Shown here: in pieces, positions 26,607 to 34,499 of the stretch
Layout: each line of letters begins with the position of its first letter
Position numbering within the stretch: the stretch's first letter is position 1
From: CAXMRP01 sp965216515
GTDB lineage: Bacteria > Pseudomonadota > Alphaproteobacteria > Rhizobiales > Afifellaceae
Assembly: GCA_965216515.1 (NCBI GenBank)
Contig: OZ244173.1
Span: 3,720,001-3,784,000 of the forward strand
DNA length: 64,000 bases
Direction: 5' to 3'
The notes under the pieces: generated by a model
Database searches by the model: none
What the model saw: the letters and a program-made list of their open reading frames with translations, nothing else
What the model was told of the DNA's origin: nothing
Position numbers and translations under genes: made by a program

Positions 26607-27635
26607 ATGCACGCGACCGTTCGGTACACGGATTGCAATCCGTTCGCTGCGTTTGCCGCGGCCGGTTTGGCTTTTGTCATGCTCGTCAATGCGGCGGCGG
26701 CCGACCCGGGCAAATGGAAGCATCGCGGCTGGCAAAAGACCGATTTCTCAAAATCGGCAGTCGAATTCGACGAGATCATTTCCGGCGGTCCGCCGAAGGA
26801 CGGGATTCCGTCCATCGACGATCCGGTTTTCGCGCCGGCCGCCGACATTACGACATTGGGCAAGAAGGAGCCGGTCATCCGACTGGAAGTGGCGGGCGAA
26901 CTGAAGGCCTATCCGCTCCAGATCCTGACCTGGCACGAAATCGTCAACGACACGGTCGGCGGCATGCCCGTCGCGGTCACCTACTGCCCGCTATGCAATG
27001 CCGCAATTGTCTTTGAGCGGATCGTTGATGGTGAAGCGACCACATTCGGCACCACAGGCAAGCTGCGCAATTCCGACCTGGTTATGTATGACCGGAAAAC
27101 CGAATCCTGGTGGCAGCAGTTCACCGGTGAGGCGATCGTCGGATCGCAAACAGGCGCAACACTGAAAATGGTCCCGGCCAGAGTGGTGTCGTTCTCGGAA
27201 TTCCGCAGCGAAGCGCCGGACGCACCTGTGCTGGTTCCCGGAAATCCGGGCATGCGTGACTATGGGCGCAATCCCTATGCCGGATATGACAGCGCCAGCA
27301 CGCCATTCCTCTATAACGGCGAGATGCCGGACAACATCGCGCCGATGGTGCGGGTAGTCGTGGTGCGCGACGGCGATGGCGCACCACCGATGGCCGTCTC
27401 GATGGCGCTGTTGAGGCGCAAGGGCGAGATGAAGCTTGGCGATGTGACCGTGAAATGGACCCATGGTGTTAACTCCGCGCTTGACAGCCGGCGCATCAGC
27501 GAAGGCCGGGATGTTGGCGCCATCCGGACGACAAAAACCGCCGCCGACGGCTCTGAGAGCGACGTAATCCACGACGTCACCTTTGCTTTTGCGTTTCATG
27601 CATTTCATCCCGACATTGCCATTCTGGTTGAATAG
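26607..27635 (+). CDS. Exported DUF3179 protein
   Basis: A 342-residue protein. The ATG at 26607 has AGAAGGAA at 26593-26600 and opens a signal peptide (about residues 1-32, hydrophobic AAFAAAGLAFVMLVNAAAA). The DUF3179 signature is clear: YPLQILTWHEIVND, then the C-P-L-C-N motif in VTYCPLCNAAIVFER, and TGKLRNSDLVMYDRKTESWWQQFTG. The enzymatic role of the family is unknown; the C-x-x-C pair and its tryptophan-rich context suggest a redox or metal role outside the cytoplasm. It is followed after 8 bases by a MerT-like membrane protein and then a GDCCVxC protein, in one apparent operon. Confidence 0.85.
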   Translation: MHATVRYTDCNPFAAFAAAGLAFVMLVNAAAADPGKWKHRGWQKTDFSKSAVEFDEIISGGPPKDGIPSIDDPVFAPAADITTLGKKEPVIRLEVAGELKAYPLQILTWHEIVNDTVGGMPVAVTYCPLCNAAIVFERIVDGEATTFGTTGKLRNSDLVMYDRKTESWWQQFTGEAIVGSQTGATLKMVPARVVSFSEFRSEAPDAPVLVPGNPGMRDYGRNPYAGYDSASTPFLYNGEMPDNIAPMVRVVVVRDGDGAPPMAVSMALLRRKGEMKLGDVTVKWTHGVNSALDSRRISEGRDVGAIRTTKTAADGSESDVIHDVTFAFAFHAFHPDIAILVE

Positions 27636-27643
27636 GGACAGTT

Positions 27644-27982
27644 GTGCCGGCAAACGCTGCCAACGGAATTCAACGGTTGGGGCTGGGCGCCGCGCTGTTG
27701 GCGTTCTTTACGGCCCTGTGTTGCGTCTTGCCGATGGTCTTTATTATTGCCGGGCTCGGTGGCGCCTGGGTGGCCGTGTTCGGCAAAGTCGCCGCGTTCA
27801 GCGCCTATATGATTGGCGTCTCCCTGATTTTGGTTGCGGCGGCCTGGTATGTGGCCTTGCGCCGCCGGAGCGCCGGCAACGTGATGTTGTTCCTGGCAAC
27901 GTCGACCGGCCTCACACTTGCCGCCTGGTTGGTCTATGCCAATGAGGCGGCGCTGAACGACCGCCTGCTTGCCTGGATGTGA
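27644..27982 (+). CDS. MerT-like small membrane protein
   Basis: A 112-residue protein with about three spans. It starts with GTG at 27644, 8 bases after the DUF3179 stop, with AGGGA overlapping that stop. The first span holds a vicinal cysteine pair C26-C27 in ALCCVLPMVFIIAGLGGAWV, closely similar to the mercuric transporter MerT pattern (TCC-x-GP-...-GFSGAW). The second, cytoplasmic MerT cysteine pair is absent. A role in moving mercury or another thiophilic species is inferred from this likeness and from the Cys-rich neighbour. Confidence 0.7.
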   Translation: MPANAANGIQRLGLGAALLAFFTALCCVLPMVFIIAGLGGAWVAVFGKVAAFSAYMIGVSLILVAAAWYVALRRRSAGNVMLFLATSTGLTLAAWLVYANEAALNDRLLAWM

Positions 27983-27986
27983 ACAA

Positions 27987-28232
27987 ATGGACGAACATTC
28001 GACAACGACGCAGTCCCGGATCACCTGTCCGAATTGCGGTCACGTCAGTACTGAAACCATGCCGGTCGATGCCTGCCAGTGGTTTTATGAATGTACCGGT
28101 TGCGGCGCACTTCTGAAGCCGGAGAAGGGCGACTGCTGTGTTTACTGTTCATTTGGCAGCGTCCCTTGTCCCCCCGTCCAGGTGTCTCGCCGGACAGGTG
28201 ACGAATCCAGCTGCTGCACGCCGTCCGGTTGA
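27987..28232 (+). CDS. GDCCVxC-domain cysteine-rich protein
   Basis: An 81-residue cytoplasmic protein with eleven cysteines: C14-P-N-C17 and C36-T-G-C39 (two zinc-ribbon-like knuckles), C30, the signature G-D-C50-C51-V-Y-C54-S, C61, and a C-terminal pair C76-C77. NCBI-style annotation calls this the GDCCVxC (seleno)protein family, in which some members carry selenocysteine; here all positions are plain cysteine codons and no in-frame TGA occurs before the end. It starts 4 bases after the MerT-like gene stop. Binding or delivery of a soft metal is inferred. Confidence 0.8.
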   Translation: MDEHSTTTQSRITCPNCGHVSTETMPVDACQWFYECTGCGALLKPEKGDCCVYCSFGSVPCPPVQVSRRTGDESSCCTPSG

Positions 28233-28262
28233 ACGTAAGACCCGCTACGGCCTGAGGTTTGC

Positions 28263-29372
28263 TCAGGTGTCGAAGATTTCGGTCTCGTCGATGGCTATGC
28301 CAAATCCGGCCAGGCCGACATAGTGGCGCTCCCGTGATGCGAGAAGCCGAATGGACTGGACGCCAAGATCGATGAGTATCTGCGCGCCGAGGCCGATTTC
28401 CCGCCATTCCGCATCTCGATCGATAGCTGTTTCGTGGGGTTCGCCGGCCTCCAGTTCATCCCGCGCCCGAACCGGCGATCCGGCAACGCCGACACTGCCC
28501 TCGCGCAGGTAAATCACGATACCGCGCCCGTGTTCGGCGATTCGTTCCAGGATCCGGTCCATGCGCCGGGTCCGTCCGAACACGTCCGCCCCGACATCCT
28601 CCAGTTGCAGCCGGACCGGAACCCCGTGACCGTCCCGGATATCCCCGAAAACCAGCGCCAGATGATGCATCCGGTCAAACGGCGTCTGATAAGAAATCGC
28701 ACTTGCCGGTCCGCATATCGTTTCCAGTTCGAATTCCGCCAGGCGCTCCACCAGTCGTTCAGAGCGCTGCCGGTAGGCGATGAGATCCGCCACTGAAACC
28801 CGCTTCAGCCCGTGGGCATCGGCGAAAGCGACGATCTGGGGCCCTTTCATCACCGTGCCGTCATCATTGACCATTTCGGCCAGCACGCCCACTTCCGGAA
28901 GGTCCGCAAGGCGGCAGAGATCGATACAGGCTTCCGTATGGCCGGACCGCATCAGGACCCCGCCGTCTCGTGCGATCAGCGGAAAGACATGCCCGGGACG
29001 CACAAAGTCACCGGGACCGGTATTGTCGTTGGCGAGCGCGCGGACGGTGGCATTGCGCTCCTCCGCCGAAATGCCGGTCGTCACGCCATGGCGGAAGTCC
29101 ACCGACACGGTAAAGGCGGTGCTGTGCGGCGCGTCGTTGTCGGAAACCATCGGATCGAGCCGCAGACGGCGTGCAATGGATTTCGTCATCGGCGCGCATA
29201 CGATCCCGGATGTGTGGCGGATGATGAAGGCCATTTTCTCCGCCGTGCAGTGGCGGGCGGCGACAAACAGATCGCCTTCATTCTCCCGGTCGTCGTCGTC
29301 GGTGACAACCACGAGTTCGCCAGCCTCAAAGGCGCGGATGGCCTCCGCCACGCGTTCGATTTCCGTGGTCAT
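28263..29372 (-). CDS. ribB: 3,4-dihydroxy-2-butanone 4-phosphate synthase with decayed RibA domain
   Basis: A 369-residue riboflavin-pathway protein. The N-terminal DHBP synthase (residues 1-205) is complete: DDDDRENEGDL, HTSGIVC, and MRSGHTEACIDLC, making dihydroxybutanone phosphate from ribulose 5-phosphate. The C-terminal half is laid out like GTP cyclohydrolase II (HHLALVFGD, GRGIVIYLREG, IGLGAQILIDLGVQSIRLL) but the zinc-ligand cysteines of the HSECLTGD and LRCDCG segments are absent, so this half should not hydrolyse GTP. Such fused inactive halves are known in Proteobacteria. A separate RibA is expected elsewhere. Overlaps the aroC stop by one base. Confidence 0.9.
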   Translation of the reverse strand: MTTEIERVAEAIRAFEAGELVVVTDDDDRENEGDLFVAARHCTAEKMAFIIRHTSGIVCAPMTKSIARRLRLDPMVSDNDAPHSTAFTVSVDFRHGVTTGISAEERNATVRALANDNTGPGDFVRPGHVFPLIARDGGVLMRSGHTEACIDLCRLADLPEVGVLAEMVNDDGTVMKGPQIVAFADAHGLKRVSVADLIAYRQRSERLVERLAEFELETICGPASAISYQTPFDRMHHLALVFGDIRDGHGVPVRLQLEDVGADVFGRTRRMDRILERIAEHGRGIVIYLREGSVGVAGSPVRARDELEAGEPHETAIDRDAEWREIGLGAQILIDLGVQSIRLLASRERHYVGLAGFGIAIDETEIFDT

Positions 29373-30472
29373 CAGCCTGCCATCGTCCCAGTTTGTCCCC
29401 GATGCCGCAACACATGGTCGGCCAGAACAAGCGCCATCATCGCTTCACCGATCGGTATGGCACGGATACCGACACAGGGGTCGTGTCGGCCTTTCGTCGA
29501 TATTTCCACCTCCTGGCCGTTCCGGTCCACGCCGCGCACCGGTGTCAGGATCGACGAGGTCGGCTTGACCGCAAACCGCGCCACCAATGGCTGTCCGCTG
29601 CTGATGCCACCCAGGATGCCACCGGCATTGTTGCTCAGGAATACCGGCCTGCCGTCCGCGCCCATGCGCATTTCGTCGGCATTGTCCTCGCCGCGGATAC
29701 GGGCGGCTTCAAATCCGTTGCCGATTTCCACACCCTTGACCGCGTTGATCGACATCATCGCCGAACAGATGTCCTGATCGAGCTTCCCGTAGACCGGCTC
29801 GCCAAGACCCGCCGGCACGGGCTCTGCCACGACCTCCACGACCGCGCCGACCGAGGATCCCGCCTTGCGGATGCTGTCCAGATAGTCGGTCCAGACCGGA
29901 ACGATTTCCCGATCGGGCGAGAAGAAAGGGTTGTCATCGACAGCCGACCAGTCCCAGCGGCTTCGATCGACCGCATGCGCGCCGATCCGGACAAGCGCCC
30001 CCCGTATTGTGATCGCCGGGATCACCTTGCGGGCGATCGCGCCGGCAGCCACTCGCATCGCGGTTTCGCGCGCCGAAGAACGCCCGCCGCCGCGATAGTC
30101 CCGCACTCCGTACTTCGTTTCGTAGGTATAGTCGGCATGGCCGGGGCGAAACCGGTCGCGGTTCGCCGAATAGTCCGCAGAGCGTTGATCGACATTCTCG
30201 ATCATGAGAGCGATTGGCGTACCGGTCGTGACCTGACCCTTGGTGCGCTCGTCGGCAAACACGCCCGAAAGAATGCGGACCGTGTCCGGTTCCCGCCGCT
30301 GAGTGGTGAATCGCGACTGGCCGGGTTTGCGTCGGTTCAGTTCCGCCTGGATTTCAGCCTCGGTGATCGATAGCCCGGGCGGACACCCGTCGATGACACA
30401 GCCGATCGCCGGTCCATGGCTCTCACCCCAGGTGGTCACGCGGAGCAGCCGTCCGAAACTGTTGTGGGACAT
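29372..30472 (-). CDS. aroC: Chorismate synthase
   Basis: A 366-residue FMN-dependent enzyme that closes the shikimate pathway by converting EPSP to chorismate. Signatures are RVTTWGESHGPAIGCVIDG at the start, DYRGGGRSSARETAMRVAAG, MSINAVKGVEIG and KGRHDPCVGIRAIPIGEAM. The length is standard. The stop overlaps the start of ribB by one base, so the two are translated from one message, although they belong to different pathways. Confidence 0.97.
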   Translation of the reverse strand: MSHNSFGRLLRVTTWGESHGPAIGCVIDGCPPGLSITEAEIQAELNRRKPGQSRFTTQRREPDTVRILSGVFADERTKGQVTTGTPIALMIENVDQRSADYSANRDRFRPGHADYTYETKYGVRDYRGGGRSSARETAMRVAAGAIARKVIPAITIRGALVRIGAHAVDRSRWDWSAVDDNPFFSPDREIVPVWTDYLDSIRKAGSSVGAVVEVVAEPVPAGLGEPVYGKLDQDICSAMMSINAVKGVEIGNGFEAARIRGEDNADEMRMGADGRPVFLSNNAGGILGGISSGQPLVARFAVKPTSSILTPVRGVDRNGQEVEISTKGRHDPCVGIRAIPIGEAMMALVLADHVLRHRGQTGTMAG

Positions 30473-30590
30473 GGTTGCCGATGCCTCGTGCGATTGCGCC
30501 CGTTCCGCCGGTTGCCTGCGTCTTGAGCCGGAGACCGGCTTTTATGCGCCGCCGTCCCCGCGGTCAAACGATGTTGCCCCCGGTGACCGG

Positions 30591-31181
30591 CTAGAACAGC
30601 GTCATCGCGCCGTTTCGGAACAGCACGACGCGATCCTGTGGCGTGTGTTTCATCGGCGCGATATCGGTCGAAATCCCGGTGCAGAGATGCATCAGGACGC
30701 GCATGACCCCGCCATGGCTGACGGCAACCGTCGGCTCGTCCAGTTCATCGAGCCAATCGGCGACCCTTGCGGCAAGCTGGGCATAGCTTTCGCCGCCCGG
30801 CGTGCGTTGCCGCCATTTGTCCGCCATTCGCGCCCTGTGGCCCGCGGGATCGGTCTCCTCGATCTCCCGGGCCGTCAGACCCTCCCACTGGCCAAAGGAA
30901 ATCTCCTGCACGCGGTCGTCGAAGCCCGCCGTGACCGTCGTCAATTCCGCGGCCTCGCCGACCAGGTGCAGGGTCTCCCGCGTCCGTCCAAGCGGTGAGG
31001 CAAACCAGCGCCATCCGCCGCCGGCGACGAGCGGACCCAGCACACGGCCGTTGCGTCGCGCCTGTCGGCGACCCAGCGCGTTGAGCGGAATGTCCCGCTG
31101 GCCCTGGAAACGCATGGCGCGATTCCAGTCGGTTTCGCCATGGCGAATGAAAAGGATGGGTGGTCGCAGGCGGTCGGTCAT
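30591..31181 (-). CDS. Histidine phosphatase family protein
   Basis: A 196-residue phosphoglycerate-mutase-superfamily protein. The phospho-accepting histidine is in LFIRHGETDWN, with RFQGQRDIPLNALGRRQA after it and the second histidine in AVSHGGVMRVLMHL. The pattern fits GpmB/CobC-like phosphatases rather than the glycolytic mutase. Substrate unknown. It lies between aroC and nadQ on the same strand, with gaps of 118 and 43 bases. Confidence 0.9.
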   Translation of the reverse strand: MTDRLRPPILFIRHGETDWNRAMRFQGQRDIPLNALGRRQARRNGRVLGPLVAGGGWRWFASPLGRTRETLHLVGEAAELTTVTAGFDDRVQEISFGQWEGLTAREIEETDPAGHRARMADKWRQRTPGGESYAQLAARVADWLDELDEPTVAVSHGGVMRVLMHLCTGISTDIAPMKHTPQDRVVLFRNGAMTLF

Positions 31182-31224
31182 CAGGGGCGGTTTGGCAATC
31201 GGGTTTCCGGATCAAGATTTCAAA

Positions 31225-32241
31225 TCACACGCGAAGACCGGCGCGTGGCCGCTCTTCTATCGCCTGTCGGCGATACCGGTAAAGGGCCGCCGGCCTGCCG
31301 CCCGTGGAGGGTTCCGTGGCGCCGGTCGGCTCCACGACATTGGCTTGAGCCACTAGCCGCCGGAAATTCTGCTTGTGAAGATGGCGGCCGCCAATCGCTT
31401 CGACCGTTTGTTGCAATTGGGTCAGGGTAAACGCGTCCGGCAACAGTTCGAACACGACCGGCCGGTATTTGATCTTGCCGCGCAGACGCGAAATCGCCGT
31501 AGCCAGGATTCGCCGGTGGTCATATTGCATCGGTGCCCCCGCCGCTGGTCGTGTCGGCCATATATTGGCCGCTTCGCGGCCGTCGCGGGCCGATTCCTCC
31601 ACGAGCCCGGCTTCGTAGAGTATTTCGTAGCGATCAAGAACGAGCTCCTCGTCCCAGTTGTCGCCGCCGCCGAACGCGAGGCGGATGCGCTGCCGGCGGG
31701 TGCCGTTCGGTGCTGATCTTCTGTTGGCCTCTTTCTTCATGCTCCAGCGCTCAAGGTTGGGAAGGATGTCCCGATCCAGAATCGCCGGCCGGCCCTCCCG
31801 CCAGTCCTCCCATGGGAAATAGTCGTACCACGACCGCCAGTGTGCGCCCTCATGCCGGCCCGCATCGGCGGGAATGCGTGTGAGCGCCAGATATCCGACG
31901 GACATGACATGCGGGCCCGTGTCGCCGGGTTCGGCATGTCGGCCCCGGTCACCGAACGTATAGAGCTGCTCGGCATAGCCGATTTGCAGGTTTGTCTGTG
32001 CGCTCACCCACGCGCGCAGGCCGATCTCGAGAGTCCGGTGATCGAGCGGGCTGAACGGACCGGCCGGCAGGCTTGCAAATCCGTCGCGCTTGTCCTCAGG
32101 CCCCGGCGGATCGACGGTCAGAATCAGCGGCGTCAAAGCCTCAACGGCGACGATTGCGGCGGTCAGACCGACACTGATCTGCGGTTCGGCTACGCGCGGA
32201 GCCATGGCCAGGTCACCGCTTTGGCCGGGTGAATTCATCAT
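31225..32241 (-). CDS. nadQ: NadQ-type transcriptional regulator of NAD synthesis
   Basis: A 338-residue protein of the COG4111 type: a Nudix-like N-terminal ligand domain (about 1-225) followed by a winged helix at about 250-338 (KYRPVVFELLPDAFTLTQLQ ... HKQNFRRLV), the same kind of C-terminal DNA-binding domain as in NrtR. No catalytic Nudix box is seen, consistent with sensing rather than hydrolysis. The probable target is the dyad upstream of nadA at 16861-16895 in this window. The start is uncertain: ATG at 32241 (used), TTG at 32250 or ATG at 32205; the first two overlap the upstream phosphatase gene. Confidence 0.8.
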   Translation of the reverse strand: MMNSPGQSGDLAMAPRVAEPQISVGLTAAIVAVEALTPLILTVDPPGPEDKRDGFASLPAGPFSPLDHRTLEIGLRAWVSAQTNLQIGYAEQLYTFGDRGRHAEPGDTGPHVMSVGYLALTRIPADAGRHEGAHWRSWYDYFPWEDWREGRPAILDRDILPNLERWSMKKEANRRSAPNGTRRQRIRLAFGGGDNWDEELVLDRYEILYEAGLVEESARDGREAANIWPTRPAAGAPMQYDHRRILATAISRLRGKIKYRPVVFELLPDAFTLTQLQQTVEAIGGRHLHKQNFRRLVAQANVVEPTGATEPSTGGRPAALYRYRRQAIEERPRAGLRV

Positions 32242-32749
32242 CGACGCCAAGTGCGAAAACCGTTCCTTCGAACGCGCTTTGTCCGCGGCCGATCGCTTTT
32301 ACCGCATCCACCATCCGGCCATTGCGTGACAGCAGGTGATCGGCAAGTTCAACGAACCGGCGATTGGGTGTCGCCTCCGGCGACTTCCTCCGGATGACCT
32401 CCGCGATCACATGTTCCGGCACCTCCGGCCGCAACGCACACAAGGCCGCCAATGCGCCTGCGGTGGATCTGCTCACACCCGCCCAGCAATGGACGATCAC
32501 CGGCGCCCGGCGGTCCCAGTTGTGGAAAAACTCCAGGAACTGTGCCACATGCGCTTCCCCCGGCAGCGTCATGTCGTCCATCGCCTCGGTGATATCGTGG
32601 AAGGACAGCGTCAGATGGTTTTCCGCCGCCACCGTTGAGGGTCGTGGCACGGGCGTCCCTTCGCTGATCAGCGTAACCACGTGGCGGGCGCCGCTGTCCG
32701 CGGCCGTTTGCAGAAGCTTGGAAAGCGGGCAGACATGAATTTCGGGCAT
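32213..32749 (-). CDS. Tyrosine phosphatase-like protein
   Basis: A 178-residue dual-specificity/tyrosine phosphatase fold protein. The start MPEIHVCPLSKL at 32749 is chosen by similarity to relatives. The P-loop is complete: H-C88-W-A-G-V-S-R94-S, with a likely general acid in the DITEAMDD loop (residues 52-59). Substrate unknown. It overlaps the start of nadQ and follows an HD hydrolase and ygfZ on the same strand; this four-gene order is familiar in alphaproteobacteria. Confidence 0.85.
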   Translation of the reverse strand: MPEIHVCPLSKLLQTAADSGARHVVTLISEGTPVPRPSTVAAENHLTLSFHDITEAMDDMTLPGEAHVAQFLEFFHNWDRRAPVIVHCWAGVSRSTAGALAALCALRPEVPEHVIAEVIRRKSPEATPNRRFVELADHLLSRNGRMVDAVKAIGRGQSAFEGTVFALGVDDEFTRPKR

Positions 32750-32811
32750 CGGTACTGGCCTTTGTTGCTCGTGTCGGCAGACCCGGCGGCGCATCCCGGG
32801 CGCATGCCCTG

Positions 32812-33426
32812 TCATTCAACCTCATAGAGGCGGGCAAATCGATTGAGGAAGCGTTTTTCCGTTGACGACGCCGGATTTGGCGTCAGGTGGTCGGCGATCT
32901 GCCGCGCGTCCATGACGCCGGTGGCGGCTGGCCGCCCGAAATAGCGCTTTGCCTCTGTTGCGCTGAACCCGGCCAGGGCGACCGATTCGTGATAAGCCGC
33001 TGTCCGGTCGGCACGTTTGATCTGCTTCGACAATTGCGGCGGCAGCGTCTGCGGCAGTCCGAACCGAAGATGTATGGCGCCAAGAATGCGCGCTTCCACC
33101 ATCTTGTAGTCGCCGCCGATCACCGCCTTGAACGGCGAAATCATATCACCGATGACATATTCGGCGCTGTCGTGAAGCAGGGCCGCCAGCCGGTCCTGTT
33201 GCGAGGCCGCGGGCCGCAGGCCCGAAAACAGTGCTTCGGCAAACAGGCAATGTTGGGCGACCGAATAGGCGTGTGCGCCAAGGGTTTGGCCGTTCCAGCG
33301 CGCAACGCGTGCCAGACCGTGGGCGATATCCGAAATCTCCACGTCGAGCGGTGCCGGATCAAGCAGATCCAGCCGCCGCCCCGAAAGCATCCGCTGCCAC
33401 ACGCGTTGCGGCGCTTTAGCGGTCAT
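32812..33426 (-). CDS. HD-family hydrolase (YfbR-like)
   Basis: A 204-residue metal-dependent phosphohydrolase. The HD motif is in LAALLHDSAEYVIGDMISPFK, with the first histidine upstream in AYSVAQHCLF and a downstream aspartate in IKRADRTAA. The layout is YfbR-like, a group of 5'-deoxynucleotidases, but the substrate is not proven by sequence. The start at 33426 overlaps the ygfZ stop by 4 bases (ATGA), showing translational coupling. Confidence 0.85.
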   Translation of the reverse strand: MTAKAPQRVWQRMLSGRRLDLLDPAPLDVEISDIAHGLARVARWNGQTLGAHAYSVAQHCLFAEALFSGLRPAASQQDRLAALLHDSAEYVIGDMISPFKAVIGGDYKMVEARILGAIHLRFGLPQTLPPQLSKQIKRADRTAAYHESVALAGFSATEAKRYFGRPAATGVMDARQIADHLTPNPASSTEKRFLNRFARLYEVE

Positions 33427-34319
33427 GGCTTCGCCGGCCGGTATCGTGCCCACGGCGGCATGGTGATGCGGATGTCGACGTCGCCCGCCGAGGCCGGGCA
33501 CGTTCCCCGTGAATCCGGCTCAAGCCGGTCGATCCGCACGATGGCGACGGCCCGATAAATGCCGCCGACACGGACCGAAGTGCCGATCTGGCCGACCGTC
33601 CGGCCGCCTGCAAGGATTTCGGTGCCGGGAGCGGGCAGGGGATCTTCGGCGTCGACGACGGCAATCCGGCGTCGGGCGGTGCCGCGATGCTTCATGCGCG
33701 ACACCACCTCCTGCCCGACATAGCAGCCCTTGCCAAAATCGATGCCGTTCAGCTGGTCCATCGCCGCATCGTGGGGAAACGTCTGGCCGAATGCGAAATC
33801 GAGCCCGCCTTCCGGCACACCTGCGGCAATGCGATTGGCATGCCAGTCGGTTGCCGTTGCATTGGCGTCGATCCCGCCGCGGCCGACAATTCCCCGCAAA
33901 CCCAGGTCGACGAGGCGCGGATCGGCCGGCCACGCCGGGTTCGGATTGCCGTCGCCCCAGAAAGCGCCGACTGCGAATTCGTCCGCCGGCCCGGTAAATG
34001 CGACGTCGGCGCGCAATTTGTAGAAATCGAGGCGCTTGACGAGGTCTGCAACACATTCTGCGCGAACATCGATGAGACAGCCTGCCTGCTTCGGTCCGGT
34101 TGCGGTTTCGCGATCGGCGCCGCGTTTCGTTTCCTGGCTGTTGCGATGGATGAAAAAGTCGAACAGGATTTTGCCTTGCGGGCTCAGCAGCGCCCCGAAA
34201 CCGATGCCCTGCGCTGCGACCGTGTTCATATTCACAGTAACCACATCGTTGAGAAGCCGATATGCATCGGCGCCGGCAACGCGGATCACGGCGCGGTCTT
34301 CAAGATGGGCGATGGGCAT
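33423..34319 (-). CDS. ygfZ: Folate-binding Fe-S maturation protein YgfZ/CAF17
   Basis: A 298-residue GcvT-fold protein that uses tetrahydrofolate to help assemble or repair certain [4Fe-4S] proteins. The family signature K-G-C-Y-V-G-Q-E is present in IDFGKGCYVGQEVVSRMKHRG (about residues 196-216). Nearby Fe-S clients in the window include NadA. It is the first gene of a coupled minus-strand group ygfZ, HD hydrolase, phosphatase, nadQ. Confidence 0.93.
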   Translation of the reverse strand: MPIAHLEDRAVIRVAGADAYRLLNDVVTVNMNTVAAQGIGFGALLSPQGKILFDFFIHRNSQETKRGADRETATGPKQAGCLIDVRAECVADLVKRLDFYKLRADVAFTGPADEFAVGAFWGDGNPNPAWPADPRLVDLGLRGIVGRGGIDANATATDWHANRIAAGVPEGGLDFAFGQTFPHDAAMDQLNGIDFGKGCYVGQEVVSRMKHRGTARRRIAVVDAEDPLPAPGTEILAGGRTVGQIGTSVRVGGIYRAVAIVRIDRLEPDSRGTCPASAGDVDIRITMPPWARYRPAKP

Positions 34320-34499
34320 ATCGAACAGGAATCATCGGTGTCGGATACGAAAGCCAAACTTAGGTGCCGGGTCGGCTGGCGCAAGTCAATTGTCGGGCCG
34401 CAGAGGTCGGCTGGCAGGCGTTGCCGGTAACACGGGCAGCGACGGGCCTCGACGATCCGCGCCGCGCGCCCGCGCTAACGCGCCGGCGTGCGGTCGCGC

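Noticed and set aside
28251..28267. Hairpin CCTGAG / CTCAGG between the GDCCVxC gene and ribB
   Set aside because: Too short and without a T tract; it may help end converging transcripts but cannot be called a terminator.
31225..32241. Annotation as an ordinary Nudix hydrolase
   Set aside because: No catalytic Nudix box is present and a C-terminal winged helix is, which fits a NadQ-type regulator.
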